From Verrucomicrobiaceae bacterium (lineage in GTDB: Bacteria; Verrucomicrobiota; Verrucomicrobiia; Verrucomicrobiales; Verrucomicrobiaceae), in contig JAIXOU010000064.1 of NCBI GenBank assembly GCA_027486585.1, positions 1 through 64,000 of the forward strand: a stretch of DNA of 64,000 nt. Reading direction: 5' to 3'. This document shows, piece by piece, positions 38,303-48,536 of the stretch. The number at the start of each line of letters is the position of its first letter. Within the stretch, counting starts at the first letter, position 1. The notes beneath the pieces were generated by a model. That model was given only the letters and a program-made list of their open reading frames with translations, had not been told where the DNA came from and did not search any database. The position numbers and the translations under genes are program-made.

Positions 38303-39145
38303 ATGATGAATCTTTCACACACCCTTGACCCGCAAATCGCGCAATTTTTGGCTGAGCTTCCAAGCCGCCTGCAGCTCCTGCAATACATCACAGGACAGGC
38401 CAGTCCTGTTCTCTCTGAAATCATCGAAGCCCACATGCAGCGGTCCCCTGGGGTTCGCCAAAATGTTGAGTTTCTGTTGAGGGAACTCGAACCAGAAACT
38501 TTCTGTGAAGATACCTATCATAGACTTCGGCGGTTGATTCAACGGAATAAAGACACCGATGCCCCTCTGCACATGCGTCCAGGCTTGGATGATTTGAGTG
38601 GCTATTTCGCCGAAATGGCCCCATTGTTCGGGGACGAACTTATCGGAGCTCAAATGCAGGGATCTTCTGAGGTTCGCATGGATGTGGAAGCCTTGCTGGA
38701 GTCGGACATGGAATTCGACAAGGCCCTGGAGGAAAGTCTAAAGCGGATGGAGAGCGAGGCTGCTAGCGCCCGAATAGGTAGTTCCGCGCGCGATTTCCAC
38801 GAGCTAGCCTTGGCGGCAGCCGAAAGAATAGATCCGCCATCCAAACTGGTTCTCGAACCTTCGGAAGGGCTCGGAGGCATTCTCGGATTGTGTTGTGTGG
38901 CCTCTGCTTCCGTCGAGGCACCCGCTTATGCGACAACCTTTCGTCTTTCTTTCCGTGGTAAAGAGCAAGCCCAAGGTGTTCCCAATCGCATTAAAGTAAA
39001 ATGGCCAACGGGAGACCGTCTGTCACGCCCTTTTGAATTCAGGGATGATCGATGGAGATCTGAGGTTGTTCTCCCTGTCGGATGGAATACGGTCAGCACT
39101 TGGCTGATGAAGGGTGATGTGTCGTTTGTTGCTGCTTCAGAGTGA
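38303..39145 (+). CDS. Hypothetical protein between sigma factor and NACHT gene
   Basis: ORF co-oriented; stop overlaps the next GTG start (GTGA at 39142-39145). Confidence 0.65.
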   Translation: MMNLSHTLDPQIAQFLAELPSRLQLLQYITGQASPVLSEIIEAHMQRSPGVRQNVEFLLRELEPETFCEDTYHRLRRLIQRNKDTDAPLHMRPGLDDLSGYFAEMAPLFGDELIGAQMQGSSEVRMDVEALLESDMEFDKALEESLKRMESEAASARIGSSARDFHELALAAAERIDPPSKLVLEPSEGLGGILGLCCVASASVEAPAYATTFRLSFRGKEQAQGVPNRIKVKWPTGDRLSRPFEFRDDRWRSEVVLPVGWNTVSTWLMKGDVSFVAASE

Positions 39146-42100
39146 GTCTCAAGTTTCGCATGCAGGATCTACACACAATAGCCATTTACAGATTCAACCG
39201 TCATGACTTAGACAGGCTGGAAGAGTGCATTGATTTAACAAAGTCTCGATGGCTGGACGACCTTGCCAGTGGTGACTCGGATCGCCAGGCAGCAGCGTGC
39301 CGAACTGCGGCACAAGACATCCGCAAAGAACTGGCATTCAACGAAGATGAAGTTTTGCTCGATCCTCTCGTCGCAGACCTTTGTTGGCGCAAAGCAAGTT
39401 CATCACCTGACTGGAAGCCGAAACCTCAGAGCCTGCCTCGGTCGCACAACAACAAGCTTTCTCTGGATTTCATTTTCATCAGTCAAGCCGGCGACGGTGA
39501 TGCTCTTCTTGGAAAGTTGATTTTTGAACGGATTGACGATCAGGCCTGCACAGGCAGTGTTTACCCTGCGTTGGAAATGTATGGCGTACATACCGATGCT
39601 GATTGGGATGGTGCTGTGGATGCTGCGATAGACCATGCAATTAAAAACGGCATACATGTCCCTTACTCTTCAGATCTGCGATGGACGGCCGAGATCTCCA
39701 CCGGAAAAAATGCCGATGGTAAGGGTGAATATCGGGCACTTAAAAGTGGCGACAAACTGCTGGGTAGAAGTGCTGGAGTGACGTTTTTGCTGGGCCTTTC
39801 TTATCACTTTGGAAGTCACTCCCCAGATACCCGGCGCGCTTTCCAGAGCATTCTAGCGCTGACGGCTCTGCCTTACAAATATGAAGCAGACACCTCCACT
39901 CTCTGTGACCTCGGCGGCCAGGAAGAAAAGAAGGCGGAAGCATTGCAGTTGCTACAACAATCAGACCCTCACATTAGAAGAAACGTTTTGCTTGCCGCTC
40001 GTCGCGAACACAAGCTGGACTCCTTGAAGGGATGTAAAGAGCGCCTTGCAGGCAAAGTAACTGAGATCTTTAGACATCTTGAGGACATTCTTCGTGAAGG
40101 CCGCAGATTCCCCCAAGCACTCGATTTTGAAACGTATATCCAGCAAAAGCGTAAGGGCTTTGTGGGTCGAGAGTGGATATTCAAAAAAATCATCGACCAA
40201 CGAAAGACAGGAATACCACGCATTCTCCTGATTTCCGGAGACCCTGGAAGTGGGAAAACCAGTCTTGCAGCCGAGTTGGTGAAACGCGATACGAGCATTG
40301 TAGCGCATCACTTCTGCCAGGCCTCAGATGCAGATACGATGACCGCAGGCAACTTTGTGCGCAGCCTTGCAGCCATGCTTGCAGAAAATCTTCCAGATTA
40401 CAAAGAACGTCTCCAAGAGAATGATGACTTGCTAAATGTTCTCTCAAAAGAAAAAGCAGATAGCCTGCCTGGAACTGCATTTAACAGAGCTATATTGAAT
40501 CCCCTTCATTCCCTTCGAAGGCCTCGCAAAAACAAACGCAAATGCATCGTCATCGACGCGATAAACGAAGCCGAAGAAGATCTTTTAGACTTACTCAAAG
40601 AAGATAGATTATGTCAGCTACCGGACTGGATCGATGTTGTGCTGACATCGACACCCATGTCGCGCCTCCTGAAGAGCCAGTTTAGTGGCATTAAAAGTCT
40701 TGATTTGGGGGAGGCCACTGCGGAAAACCGTTTGGATATTCAGGCCTTTTTAGAACAGCGTGTGAGTGAGTCGGAGCAGGGTGAAAAACTGAAGGAGATC
40801 CTTCTGGAAAAAAGCTCGGGTAATTTTCTTTATGCAGCTCAAGCACTTAAAGGAATCGAGAATGAAATCTATAGACTCGATCAACTGGAGCAAGATTTGC
40901 CACCCGGTCTGAATGGCTTGTATGAGGCCTATTTTGGGAATGCTTTTGGTGCTGGTGAAAGTTCTTTGTATCGACAAATTAATCCGCTGTTGGAACTCTT
41001 GTGCTGCGCCCATGAACCCTTAACAAACGCAGAAATTGAAGCTGCTTTGGGTCTGACTAAAATACAACGGGCGAAAATGATAGAGTTCGTATCACAGTTT
41101 TTAGGCCACCGCAGCCGCAGTAATGGCGAGGAGACAATCACCATGTATCATCTTTCCATCTCGGATTGGCTGACTTCATCGGATCATTATGGTCATAAGT
41201 ATTTGATCAGCTCGGCAGAGGGGCAGAAACGCCTGGCGCAGTATTGCCGTGCTGCCATAACAGAAAGCACGAAACGGCTATCATGGTATGTCCGCCGCCA
41301 TGCCGTGACGCACTTTATTGAAGACCATGACTGGCATAGTGCTGGTGAGCTCCTCTGCGATATTGAGTATTTGAACAGCCGCGCTCAACTGCATGAACTT
41401 GCCTTTGTTAGAGCCGACTTTTTTGAACTCAGTAAGGCCTTGTCGGGCATCTCTGAAAAAGAACCCAAATCCCAAGACCTTCTTCTAAAAATTCGATCCT
41501 ATCAGGCTTTTGTGGCTAACCACATGCAAGCTTTGCAAAAGCACAGTCATCGGACCCATTTCTTTCATCAGCATGTTTATCTGCTTAGCCACCAGTCCGG
41601 TAGTCTAGGTGATTGTGAAAATTCTGTTTTTGAAGCTGGACATAGCATCTTGCGCGGCATCACTGAGCCAAAAGCAATACGATACTTCAGATGGATAGCT
41701 TCGCGGCTTCACAGTTTTGATTTCGATCAAAATCAATTGCGGCTCCCCCCCACGCTGACTGACCTGACGTTACAGCACAGGCACAATTGGTCTTCTGTAA
41801 ACCGAGCGGGGTTTTCGTTACGTAACCTAGATGAATCCATGAGTCGCATTGCCATAAGTCAAAGTGGATTCAAGTGTGCTTATTCTTCATTCGTTGCAGA
41901 TGAACATCATCTTTATACTTCGCGTTTCAGCCAACGCTCAAGGTTCGAGGTTCATGAAAGCTCTGCTCTGACAATTTTCCAAACTGAACCGAACACAATT
42001 CGTAATGTGGGCCCGAACGAACTGGGGCGAGGTTCTATTCATGACCTATCCATTAGCGATTGCGGCAGGTATTTGTTTTTCATTTCGCTTGGCGATATGA

Positions 42101-42753
42101 CTCCAGTTAGGTTTGATACGGAGACTTCAAGTAGGACTTCGCTCGTGCCTGGTCTTGCATCACGACTAGCTATGAGTTTCGCAGCCGATCGTGCGGCAGT
42201 TCTAGAACAGGATTCAATAAAAATCTGGAGCATCTCGAATCAAACGGTCATTCAAGAGATTGCGTTAGAGTTTAGTCATCCATTTTATACTTTTGCCCTT
42301 AGCTCAGATGGCAATCGATTCGTCACATCGGATGATCACAAACTGACTATTTGGGATGTTAATAGGGGGATTGTAATCCACGAAATTTTTGGAAACCGAG
42401 GTTGGTTTTGCCATGCCTCTTTGAGTTCTAAAGGGGAACTGCTGGCTTCAGCAGGTGTGGACGGCGTTCTCCGCATTTGGCATTCCCCCATGGGGGAGTT
42501 GATTGCTGAACTGCATGGCCACGAAGGAGCGATTCGCTCTGTTTACATGAGTGGCGACGGGACGTTGATTTACTCCTGGGGTATGGATTCAACCATTCGT
42601 GTTTGGCGTGTCGAAGATCAAAAGTGCCTGCTGCTTTTGTATTTACCTGGAGTTTGCCGTTTCTCTGCAAGAACTGAAGAGGGGTTAGTTGCCGTCGGTT
42701 TTGCGAATGGAGATGTCGATCTTTATAAGATTCAGAATTTAGATGGGGCCTGA
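39142..42753 (+). CDS. NACHT/STAND NTPase with WD40 C-terminal repeats
   Basis: Walker A ISGDPGSGKTSLAAEL, Walker B-like CIVIDAINEAEED; C-terminal WD repeats (LTIWDVNRG, LRIWHSPMG, IRVWRVED); GTG start. Confidence 0.85.
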   Translation: MSLKFRMQDLHTIAIYRFNRHDLDRLEECIDLTKSRWLDDLASGDSDRQAAACRTAAQDIRKELAFNEDEVLLDPLVADLCWRKASSSPDWKPKPQSLPRSHNNKLSLDFIFISQAGDGDALLGKLIFERIDDQACTGSVYPALEMYGVHTDADWDGAVDAAIDHAIKNGIHVPYSSDLRWTAEISTGKNADGKGEYRALKSGDKLLGRSAGVTFLLGLSYHFGSHSPDTRRAFQSILALTALPYKYEADTSTLCDLGGQEEKKAEALQLLQQSDPHIRRNVLLAARREHKLDSLKGCKERLAGKVTEIFRHLEDILREGRRFPQALDFETYIQQKRKGFVGREWIFKKIIDQRKTGIPRILLISGDPGSGKTSLAAELVKRDTSIVAHHFCQASDADTMTAGNFVRSLAAMLAENLPDYKERLQENDDLLNVLSKEKADSLPGTAFNRAILNPLHSLRRPRKNKRKCIVIDAINEAEEDLLDLLKEDRLCQLPDWIDVVLTSTPMSRLLKSQFSGIKSLDLGEATAENRLDIQAFLEQRVSESEQGEKLKEILLEKSSGNFLYAAQALKGIENEIYRLDQLEQDLPPGLNGLYEAYFGNAFGAGESSLYRQINPLLELLCCAHEPLTNAEIEAALGLTKIQRAKMIEFVSQFLGHRSRSNGEETITMYHLSISDWLTSSDHYGHKYLISSAEGQKRLAQYCRAAITESTKRLSWYVRRHAVTHFIEDHDWHSAGELLCDIEYLNSRAQLHELAFVRADFFELSKALSGISEKEPKSQDLLLKIRSYQAFVANHMQALQKHSHRTHFFHQHVYLLSHQSGSLGDCENSVFEAGHSILRGITEPKAIRYFRWIASRLHSFDFDQNQLRLPPTLTDLTLQHRHNWSSVNRAGFSLRNLDESMSRIAISQSGFKCAYSSFVADEHHLYTSRFSQRSRFEVHESSALTIFQTEPNTIRNVGPNELGRGSIHDLSISDCGRYLFFISLGDMTPVRFDTETSSRTSLVPGLASRLAMSFAADRAAVLEQDSIKIWSISNQTVIQEIALEFSHPFYTFALSSDGNRFVTSDDHKLTIWDVNRGIVIHEIFGNRGWFCHASLSSKGELLASAGVDGVLRIWHSPMGELIAELHGHEGAIRSVYMSGDGTLIYSWGMDSTIRVWRVEDQKCLLLLYLPGVCRFSARTEEGLVAVGFANGDVDLYKIQNLDGA

Positions 42754-42758
42754 CGTCT

Positions 42759-43601
42759 TTAGATCCCCCATCGAGCGCCCGCGATTGCACCCACGAGAAT
42801 GGGACAATAATGTCCAGGATATGAAAATTTGAATGCGGCATCCAGAGCGGATCCAAAATCTGAACTGCTCTGCACAATCGACACTGCGGCGCGAAGCACC
42901 TCTGGAGCATAACCTCCTTTGTTCAACGGACTCGAATCTGGAAGCAGCAGTGAGAACTTTGACTTACCTTTAACTTCCTTGGCCGTCTGACCTATTGCCT
43001 CCTGCCAATCCATTCCATTGATCAAATGTCTGCATAGCAAAACAACGGCGGCAGAGGCTTCGCCGGCATCTGGATGCAAATGTGTTAAGCGCGCCTCAGT
43101 TCTAGCGAGATCGGCCAATGCATTGGTTGGTAAAAAGGGCATCATAGCCAACACGGAGGCTCTGTGAGCGGGGTTGCAGCCAGCGGTCATCCCACCCGCT
43201 TCATTATCGACCATCTCGACTGCCCTATTGTGATTAATGCCCCCCTGAACCAATTCAAAAACTCGATGAACCGTTGGTCCCGCATCGTAGGCTTGCTCTG
43301 TCCACTTCTGAAAATAAGTCTCAAAAACAGAGTTTGAATTAAACACCGTGTTTTTTTCAAAGCTCAGCTTGAGGCATTCGGCCATGGTTGTCACACCGCC
43401 GCTTAGATCGCCCTGCGTCAGACCTTTCCATAGACCGATTCTTCTTAGCGATTTTGGGTCTGTTATTTCGGTGAGTGTGCTGGATTCCATGTTTTCTTGT
43501 TCAGGTGCTTTCAGCCTACGCTTTGGACAGCCGGTTTCAAATTCTCTACTTAATTTTTCACGTTTGATGGGCATGTAGCCGAATCGTTCAGTAACCACCA
43601 A
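42759..43601 (-). CDS. ADP-ribosylglycohydrolase-like protein with degenerate motifs
   Basis: GLTQGDLSGG, LHPDAGEASAAVVLLCRHLI, PILVGAIAGARWGI; lacks GGDxDT. Start probably downstream of 43601. Confidence 0.6.
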   Translation of the reverse strand: MVVTERFGYMPIKREKLSREFETGCPKRRLKAPEQENMESSTLTEITDPKSLRRIGLWKGLTQGDLSGGVTTMAECLKLSFEKNTVFNSNSVFETYFQKWTEQAYDAGPTVHRVFELVQGGINHNRAVEMVDNEAGGMTAGCNPAHRASVLAMMPFLPTNALADLARTEARLTHLHPDAGEASAAVVLLCRHLINGMDWQEAIGQTAKEVKGKSKFSLLLPDSSPLNKGGYAPEVLRAAVSIVQSSSDFGSALDAAFKFSYPGHYCPILVGAIAGARWGI

Positions 43602-43624
43602 ACCCCCTTATTGAATTCATTCTT

Positions 43625-44293
43625 ATGAACGACTCCCTTGCTGAAATCGCCTATATTCTCGATCGCTCCGGCTCCATGAGGCCAATGCAGGAGGCCGCAA
43701 TCACGGCCTTCAATGATTTTGTTTCTTCTCAGCGCGAAGTGCCCGGGCAGGCGCGCCTTACCCTAGTTCAGTTTGATGATCGTTATGAAGTGCCTGTTAG
43801 CGTGTGTGATCTTGCCAGTGTTCCTAAATTGACCAGAGCCACTTACACGCCCAGAGGAAGCACGGCGCTGCAGGATGCGATTGGTCGCACCATCCAGGAT
43901 ACCGCGCAGAGGATTGAATCTCTGCCTGAATCTGAGAAGCCGGGCAAAGTGATCTTCGCTATTTTTACAGATGGCCTTGAAAACGCTTCCCGAAAATATA
44001 CGCACCACCACGTGGGTGACCTCATCAGTCAATACAGGGACAAGCATGGATGGGAGTTCTTATTCCTTGCAGCCAATCAGGATGCCATCGCAAGCGCAGC
44101 TTCTCTAAACATGGATTCTCATCTCAGTGGCAACGTCGAGTTTTCCGAAAACGGTGTGAGAAGCACTGGCCATGCATGGTCGAGAAAAGTTCGCTCCATT
44201 CGCATGAAAAAGCTCGGAGAGATGGATGCCCAAGCCTTAGAAGACGATGTGAAGTCCATGAATGAAATCGTCAACGAAGAGAAGCAGAAATGA
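43625..44293 (+). CDS. vWA domain protein
   Basis: MIDAS YILDRSGSMRPM, FAIFTDGLENAS. Confidence 0.88.
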   Translation: MNDSLAEIAYILDRSGSMRPMQEAAITAFNDFVSSQREVPGQARLTLVQFDDRYEVPVSVCDLASVPKLTRATYTPRGSTALQDAIGRTIQDTAQRIESLPESEKPGKVIFAIFTDGLENASRKYTHHHVGDLISQYRDKHGWEFLFLAANQDAIASAASLNMDSHLSGNVEFSENGVRSTGHAWSRKVRSIRMKKLGEMDAQALEDDVKSMNEIVNEEKQK

Positions 44294-44414
44294 TCAACCG
44301 CTATCGATAAAGATTTTTTCACACTTGCGGTTCCTTCAACCGAATCATTCGATCAACCCCATCGACGAATACCCTCGGCTTCCACCAACTTCTACCCCAA
44401 CCCCACAACATCCA

Positions 44415-44603
44415 ATGCCTTCCCACCGTGTCCGTGTTTTTTATCGCTGGCTTGACCTCAAAAATGGCCAAGTCGCAGGTGCATCAAACTGCTCCATGCA
44501 TGCCCCCTCTCGAAGCGAGTCGGGCATTCTCAGCGAACTGGTTCGCCAGCAGCCGCACCTGCGAGGTTATCGAGTCGTCATCGAAAGCTTTGAATGGTTT
44601 TGA
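44415..44603 (+). CDS. Small hypothetical protein (62 aa)
   Basis: In-frame start within ORF 44262..44603: MPSHRVRVFYRWLDLKNGQVAGAS...VIESFEWF. Confidence 0.45.
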   Translation: MPSHRVRVFYRWLDLKNGQVAGASNCSMHAPSRSESGILSELVRQQPHLRGYRVVIESFEWF

Positions 44604-44616
44604 GAATGATACCTCT

Positions 44617-45123
44617 ATGGAATTGCACGACCAACACAGCAAACTGTGGAGCGGAGACACGGCTCCCTTTTTTCGGGATCGATCTTTCACTCCTCTAAAA
44701 CAGTCTGGACCGCATTGTGTGTCCACGGTGCTGGCAATGCTAACGAGAGAGGCACCCGAGATCATTCGCCCCAGGATTAATACTCAAAACCCTGTGACTT
44801 GGTCTGACTACCTGCTTGGACATGGCATGAAGCTGGCGTTTTGTCCGACCGATTGCCGACGCTTGGAGCATTATCTGGATGATCTACTAGCCCTCGATGA
44901 TCTTTTCACTCTAAGCTACTATAGCCCGAGCGATCCGGAAGCCATCTGTGCTGATCCCGATGAAAACGGCTGGATTTGCGGCTCGCACATTGTGCTACTG
45001 CATCGCGATCAGATCCTCGATCCTGCAAGCGGCGTGCGCACCGCCGCTCGCGAACACCAGGGCAGGGGACGCTCTACCAAGCGCATCTTCCGCGTTGTTC
45101 CTGCAAAGCATCTGCGAGGCTAG
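44617..45123 (+). CDS. Papain-like/C39-like cysteine peptidase-fold protein
   Basis: QSGPHCVSTVLAML (Cys), GSHIVLLHRDQILDPASG (His...Asp); start MELHDQHSK chosen within ORF 44428..45123. Confidence 0.55.
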   Translation: MELHDQHSKLWSGDTAPFFRDRSFTPLKQSGPHCVSTVLAMLTREAPEIIRPRINTQNPVTWSDYLLGHGMKLAFCPTDCRRLEHYLDDLLALDDLFTLSYYSPSDPEAICADPDENGWICGSHIVLLHRDQILDPASGVRTAAREHQGRGRSTKRIFRVVPAKHLRG

Positions 45124-45417
45124 TAAAGCTGCCCGAATCCATGTTGGAAGAATCATTCACCGACACTTCTAATTCATACTCCTGTTTACGCCGCAGGAAT
45201 CGATAAACCAAGTGGTTGATCAGATGGAGTCGGCATGGAGCAGGCCCAAAAGCTTCTTCTTGTCGTGCCAGACATCCCGCAGTGTCTTTTTTCTGACCTC
45301 TTGTAGGATGATCAAAACCATAATCGACTTCGACTCAGTAAGCTCCCATGAAGGCATGGGAGAGCATAAGCCTGAATGTCGTCTTATATAATACCCGCAA
45401 TCCTTCACCAGTAGCTA

Positions 45418-46344
45418 TTACCTTTGCAGCGCTTTCGCGATGCGCTTAATGACGGATTCCTCAATGCCTCGCCGGCGCATTTGGCGGTCGTTCCAGTGCA
45501 GCACTAAAGAGCGACCATAATTCTTCATGGGAGCGAATTCGCAGGTGACGACATCCTGCTCGGAAAGTCCGTGCGTGCCCAAGGAAGGGAGAAGTCCCGC
45601 GCACGCACCTTGCACGATCAATTCGCGGACTTGCAACAGCGAGTCACATTCTACCACCGGATGAAACTCTCCAGCAGCCGTGGCCATGGCAGCGCGAAAT
45701 GTCGTATCAAACTGACCGCCTCCGCCATTGGCGGCAAAGGGCAGGGAACGCCATACCGCCGGATCTGCGAGAGCGGATTTCGGTTTGTTCCCCATCAGTT
45801 TGCGAGAGGCACACAAAGTGAATGCCATCCGCATCCGCAATGACAGGCTCGACTTGAGCCGCAACTCTTCGGAAATGGCATCCTCGCGGACGATGGCAAA
45901 GTCGAGTTGCCCATCCCGAACGCTTGCGACGAGCTCGCTGCTACGCTGTGAGGAGAGTCGCAGTGCGGCGTCGCTGAGAGCACTCCGAATGCCGGCCACA
46001 CAAGGAACGACGAGCCATTCTAGAATGCTTGCACCAGCCCCGATGGAGAAGGTCATGCGTTGACCTTTCTGCAATTTTTGGAATTCACTCAAATCGTCAA
46101 ACTGTGCACGGGCCAATACTTTGAGCCGCGCACCGGCTTCGGAGAGCGCCAATGACTTTCCTCGTCGCACCGTGAGTTCAGTGGTGAAGTATTGTTCCAG
46201 CTCCCCGATCTGCCTGCTAATGAGGGCTTGACGGGCCAGGTTGCCTGGCGCGGCCTTGGCGATGGAGCCCGCCTCCGCAAAGGCTAAAAAGTTACGTAGA
46301 CGGTCAAGCGAGAGACCATTCAGGGCAGGGAGTGAATCATTCAT
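45418..46344 (-). CDS. LysR family transcriptional regulator
   Basis: RLRNFLAFAEAGSIAKAAPGNLARQALISRQIGELEQYF N-terminal wHTH. Confidence 0.9.
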   Translation of the reverse strand: MNDSLPALNGLSLDRLRNFLAFAEAGSIAKAAPGNLARQALISRQIGELEQYFTTELTVRRGKSLALSEAGARLKVLARAQFDDLSEFQKLQKGQRMTFSIGAGASILEWLVVPCVAGIRSALSDAALRLSSQRSSELVASVRDGQLDFAIVREDAISEELRLKSSLSLRMRMAFTLCASRKLMGNKPKSALADPAVWRSLPFAANGGGGQFDTTFRAAMATAAGEFHPVVECDSLLQVRELIVQGACAGLLPSLGTHGLSEQDVVTCEFAPMKNYGRSLVLHWNDRQMRRRGIEESVIKRIAKALQR

Positions 46345-46419
46345 GCTTACTATTTAGTTATATATACCTTGTTTTGTCTCATGGTCCATCGCTTTGATTT
46401 AGGCAATGATGGTGGTGCT

Positions 46420-47355
46420 ATGAAACACAAACACTACGACCTGATCGGCGATATCCACGGACACCATGACAAACTCACCAATCTTCTCACGAAGCTCGGT
46501 TACCGCCCCAATGGCAAAAGCTTTCACCACGCCGAAGGTCGCCAAGTCATCTTCCTCGGTGACTACATTGATCGCGGTCCCAAGATTCGCGAGGTGCTCC
46601 ACACCGTGCGTGCCATGGTCGAGGCAGGGGATGCCCTCGCCATCATGGGTAACCATGAATTCAACGCCGTGGCTTTTCATACTCCCGACGGCAAAGGTGG
46701 GTATCTCAGAGAGCACAGCGAACGAAACGTTCGCAGTCATTCGGCTACTTTGACTGCCTTTGACGGCCGTGCCGCCGAATGGGAGGAATGGATTGAATGG
46801 TTCAAGCACCTGCCCATGTACCTTGACCTCGGTGAACTCCGCGCAGTGCATGCTGCCTGGGACGACCGTCATGTTGAGATGCTGGGCGGGACTCCCTTGT
46901 TGAATGACGCCTTCCTGTTGGCTGCTGCAACCAAGGGAACGCCTGAATACGCCGCCGTGGAGATCATGTTGAAAGGGCCAGAGATGATGCTTCCCGATGG
47001 CCTGTTCTTCCAGGATAAGGACGGCATCCACCGGAACATGATTCGCGTGCGTTGGTGGGCATTGAAAGAGGGCGAAGCCATCGAGACTTTGGCGATGCCG
47101 AAACCGATGGCGGCATCGTTTGGTAGGCTGACAGCAGACCAATTGAATGACCTACCCAACTATCCCGCAGATGCAGTGCCGGTCTTCTTAGGACACTACT
47201 GGTTGCCCACGCACTGGAAGAGAGCTCCGCTGGCTAAAAACATTGCGAGCCTCGATTTCAGTGGGGCATTCGGAAACAACCCTCTCACGGCCTACCGCTG
47301 GAATGGCGAGCGCGAGTTGACGCCTCTGAATTTCGTCAACAGCAGCCTCAACTAA
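46420..47355 (+). CDS. Calcineurin-like metallophosphoesterase
   Basis: YDLIGDIHGHHDKL, VIFLGDYIDRGP, AIMGNHEFN; start at MKHKHYDL within ORF 46369..47355. Confidence 0.9.
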   Translation: MKHKHYDLIGDIHGHHDKLTNLLTKLGYRPNGKSFHHAEGRQVIFLGDYIDRGPKIREVLHTVRAMVEAGDALAIMGNHEFNAVAFHTPDGKGGYLREHSERNVRSHSATLTAFDGRAAEWEEWIEWFKHLPMYLDLGELRAVHAAWDDRHVEMLGGTPLLNDAFLLAAATKGTPEYAAVEIMLKGPEMMLPDGLFFQDKDGIHRNMIRVRWWALKEGEAIETLAMPKPMAASFGRLTADQLNDLPNYPADAVPVFLGHYWLPTHWKRAPLAKNIASLDFSGAFGNNPLTAYRWNGERELTPLNFVNSSLN

Positions 47356-47364
47356 AACAGCCCG

Positions 47365-47727
47365 ATGACTCCAAATCCCCAACTCCTGATTTTCTCCCAG
47401 GCCTCCCGTGAGTGCGCCATGCAGATGATGAGTAACGCCGCCTACATTCAGCGCGAACTACCCAAACTGGAACTCCCAGAACCAATCATCACCAAGATCA
47501 AGGCAGTGTGCGAATCGCTCATCGACACGAAGCACGATGTCATGACCGAGTTGTTCGAGCTTGCCGATGAAACCCAGACAGATGCTTCTAATGCGCCGAG
47601 AAAAGTCCAACGCATCGTTCAATGGCTATCCGAACCCATCGGCGAGATGCATCAACTGGTGACCCGACCTTCAGGTCTCCCTTCAGACGAATTCCCAATT
47701 GTTTGCGATCTTTCTTCTAGTGACTGA
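47365..47727 (+). CDS. Hypothetical protein
   Basis: ORF directly downstream of the phosphoesterase. Confidence 0.5.
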   Translation: MTPNPQLLIFSQASRECAMQMMSNAAYIQRELPKLELPEPIITKIKAVCESLIDTKHDVMTELFELADETQTDASNAPRKVQRIVQWLSEPIGEMHQLVTRPSGLPSDEFPIVCDLSSSD

Positions 47728-47753
47728 ATCAGCCTCGAATATTCTCAATGCCT

Positions 47754-48209
47754 TTAATGTCGCGAGCCTAGCAGCGGATCCGGTTCTGGTTCTACGCGTT
47801 TCGCAAACTGCGTGATGGGCCTCAAGCTACGTCGGTGATCGCAATGGCTGACAAAAAGAGTGCCGCTGCTCACATAGTAGATCGCGTCCTGTTTGAATCG
47901 GGTTCCGACACTGCAGGCCTCCTCGAATTTCAGCGTCGCAGCATAACCCGGTTCAGCGTGCTGGGTGATGGGAGAATATCCAGTGATCGTTCCTACAAGC
48001 TTCCCTCCCTTATCCAGTTCTTCGCGAAGAGCTTCATTGGCGGCGTGGTTGTCTTCTGTCGTCCACACCTCGCCCGTGGTGGCGTGGGCTGTGATGATGG
48101 CAAATGACTCAGGCAGTTCGGTGAAGGGTAAGCCGAGTTTGAATCGTGTGTCGAAGTAGGCAGGTGTCATCAGAGGGAAAAAATCAGGCCAAAGGGAGGG
48201 TTCAAGCAT
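47754..48209 (-). CDS. DUF3293-like protein
   Basis: SFAIITAHATTGEVWTTEDNHAANEALREEL...AEPGYAATLKFEEACSVGTRFKQDAIYYV. Confidence 0.55.
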   Translation of the reverse strand: MLEPSLWPDFFPLMTPAYFDTRFKLGLPFTELPESFAIITAHATTGEVWTTEDNHAANEALREELDKGGKLVGTITGYSPITQHAEPGYAATLKFEEACSVGTRFKQDAIYYVSSGTLFVSHCDHRRSLRPITQFAKRVEPEPDPLLGSRH

Positions 48210-48360
48210 CTACTGCCTCAACGACGGCATCCAGTCTTTCTTCGATCTCGCCCGCCAGCGCATCCAGCAGTTCATGCTGCTCCTCCTGCGTAAGCTTGGC
48301 AAGGACCTGATCGAGCAGGGTCGTGGTGGAGCGGATGAACTCACGGGCGTTTTGTTTCAT
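48202..48360 (-). CDS. Small ORF (52 aa) overlapping the DUF3293-like start
   Basis: Own translation MKQNAREFIRSTTTLLDQVLAKLTQEEQHELLDALAGEIEERLDAVVEAVDA; stop overlaps next gene's ATG; below track cutoff. Confidence 0.5.
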   Translation of the reverse strand: MKQNAREFIRSTTTLLDQVLAKLTQEEQHELLDALAGEIEERLDAVVEAVDA

Positions 48361-48536
48361 GGGTAGATATTACGATGTTATCTACAGGGGGTGGTACATT
48401 TATGGGGTGTGGCTGCGAATATCCCTCTGTTTTTTGCAAGCAGATTCAAATCAAGCGCAACGTGTTAAAGTGCAATGGAGGTCATCAGCCTAGCTTATCA
48501 CGTTTTACCAGCCTCCATCATCTCCTTCATTTTAAG

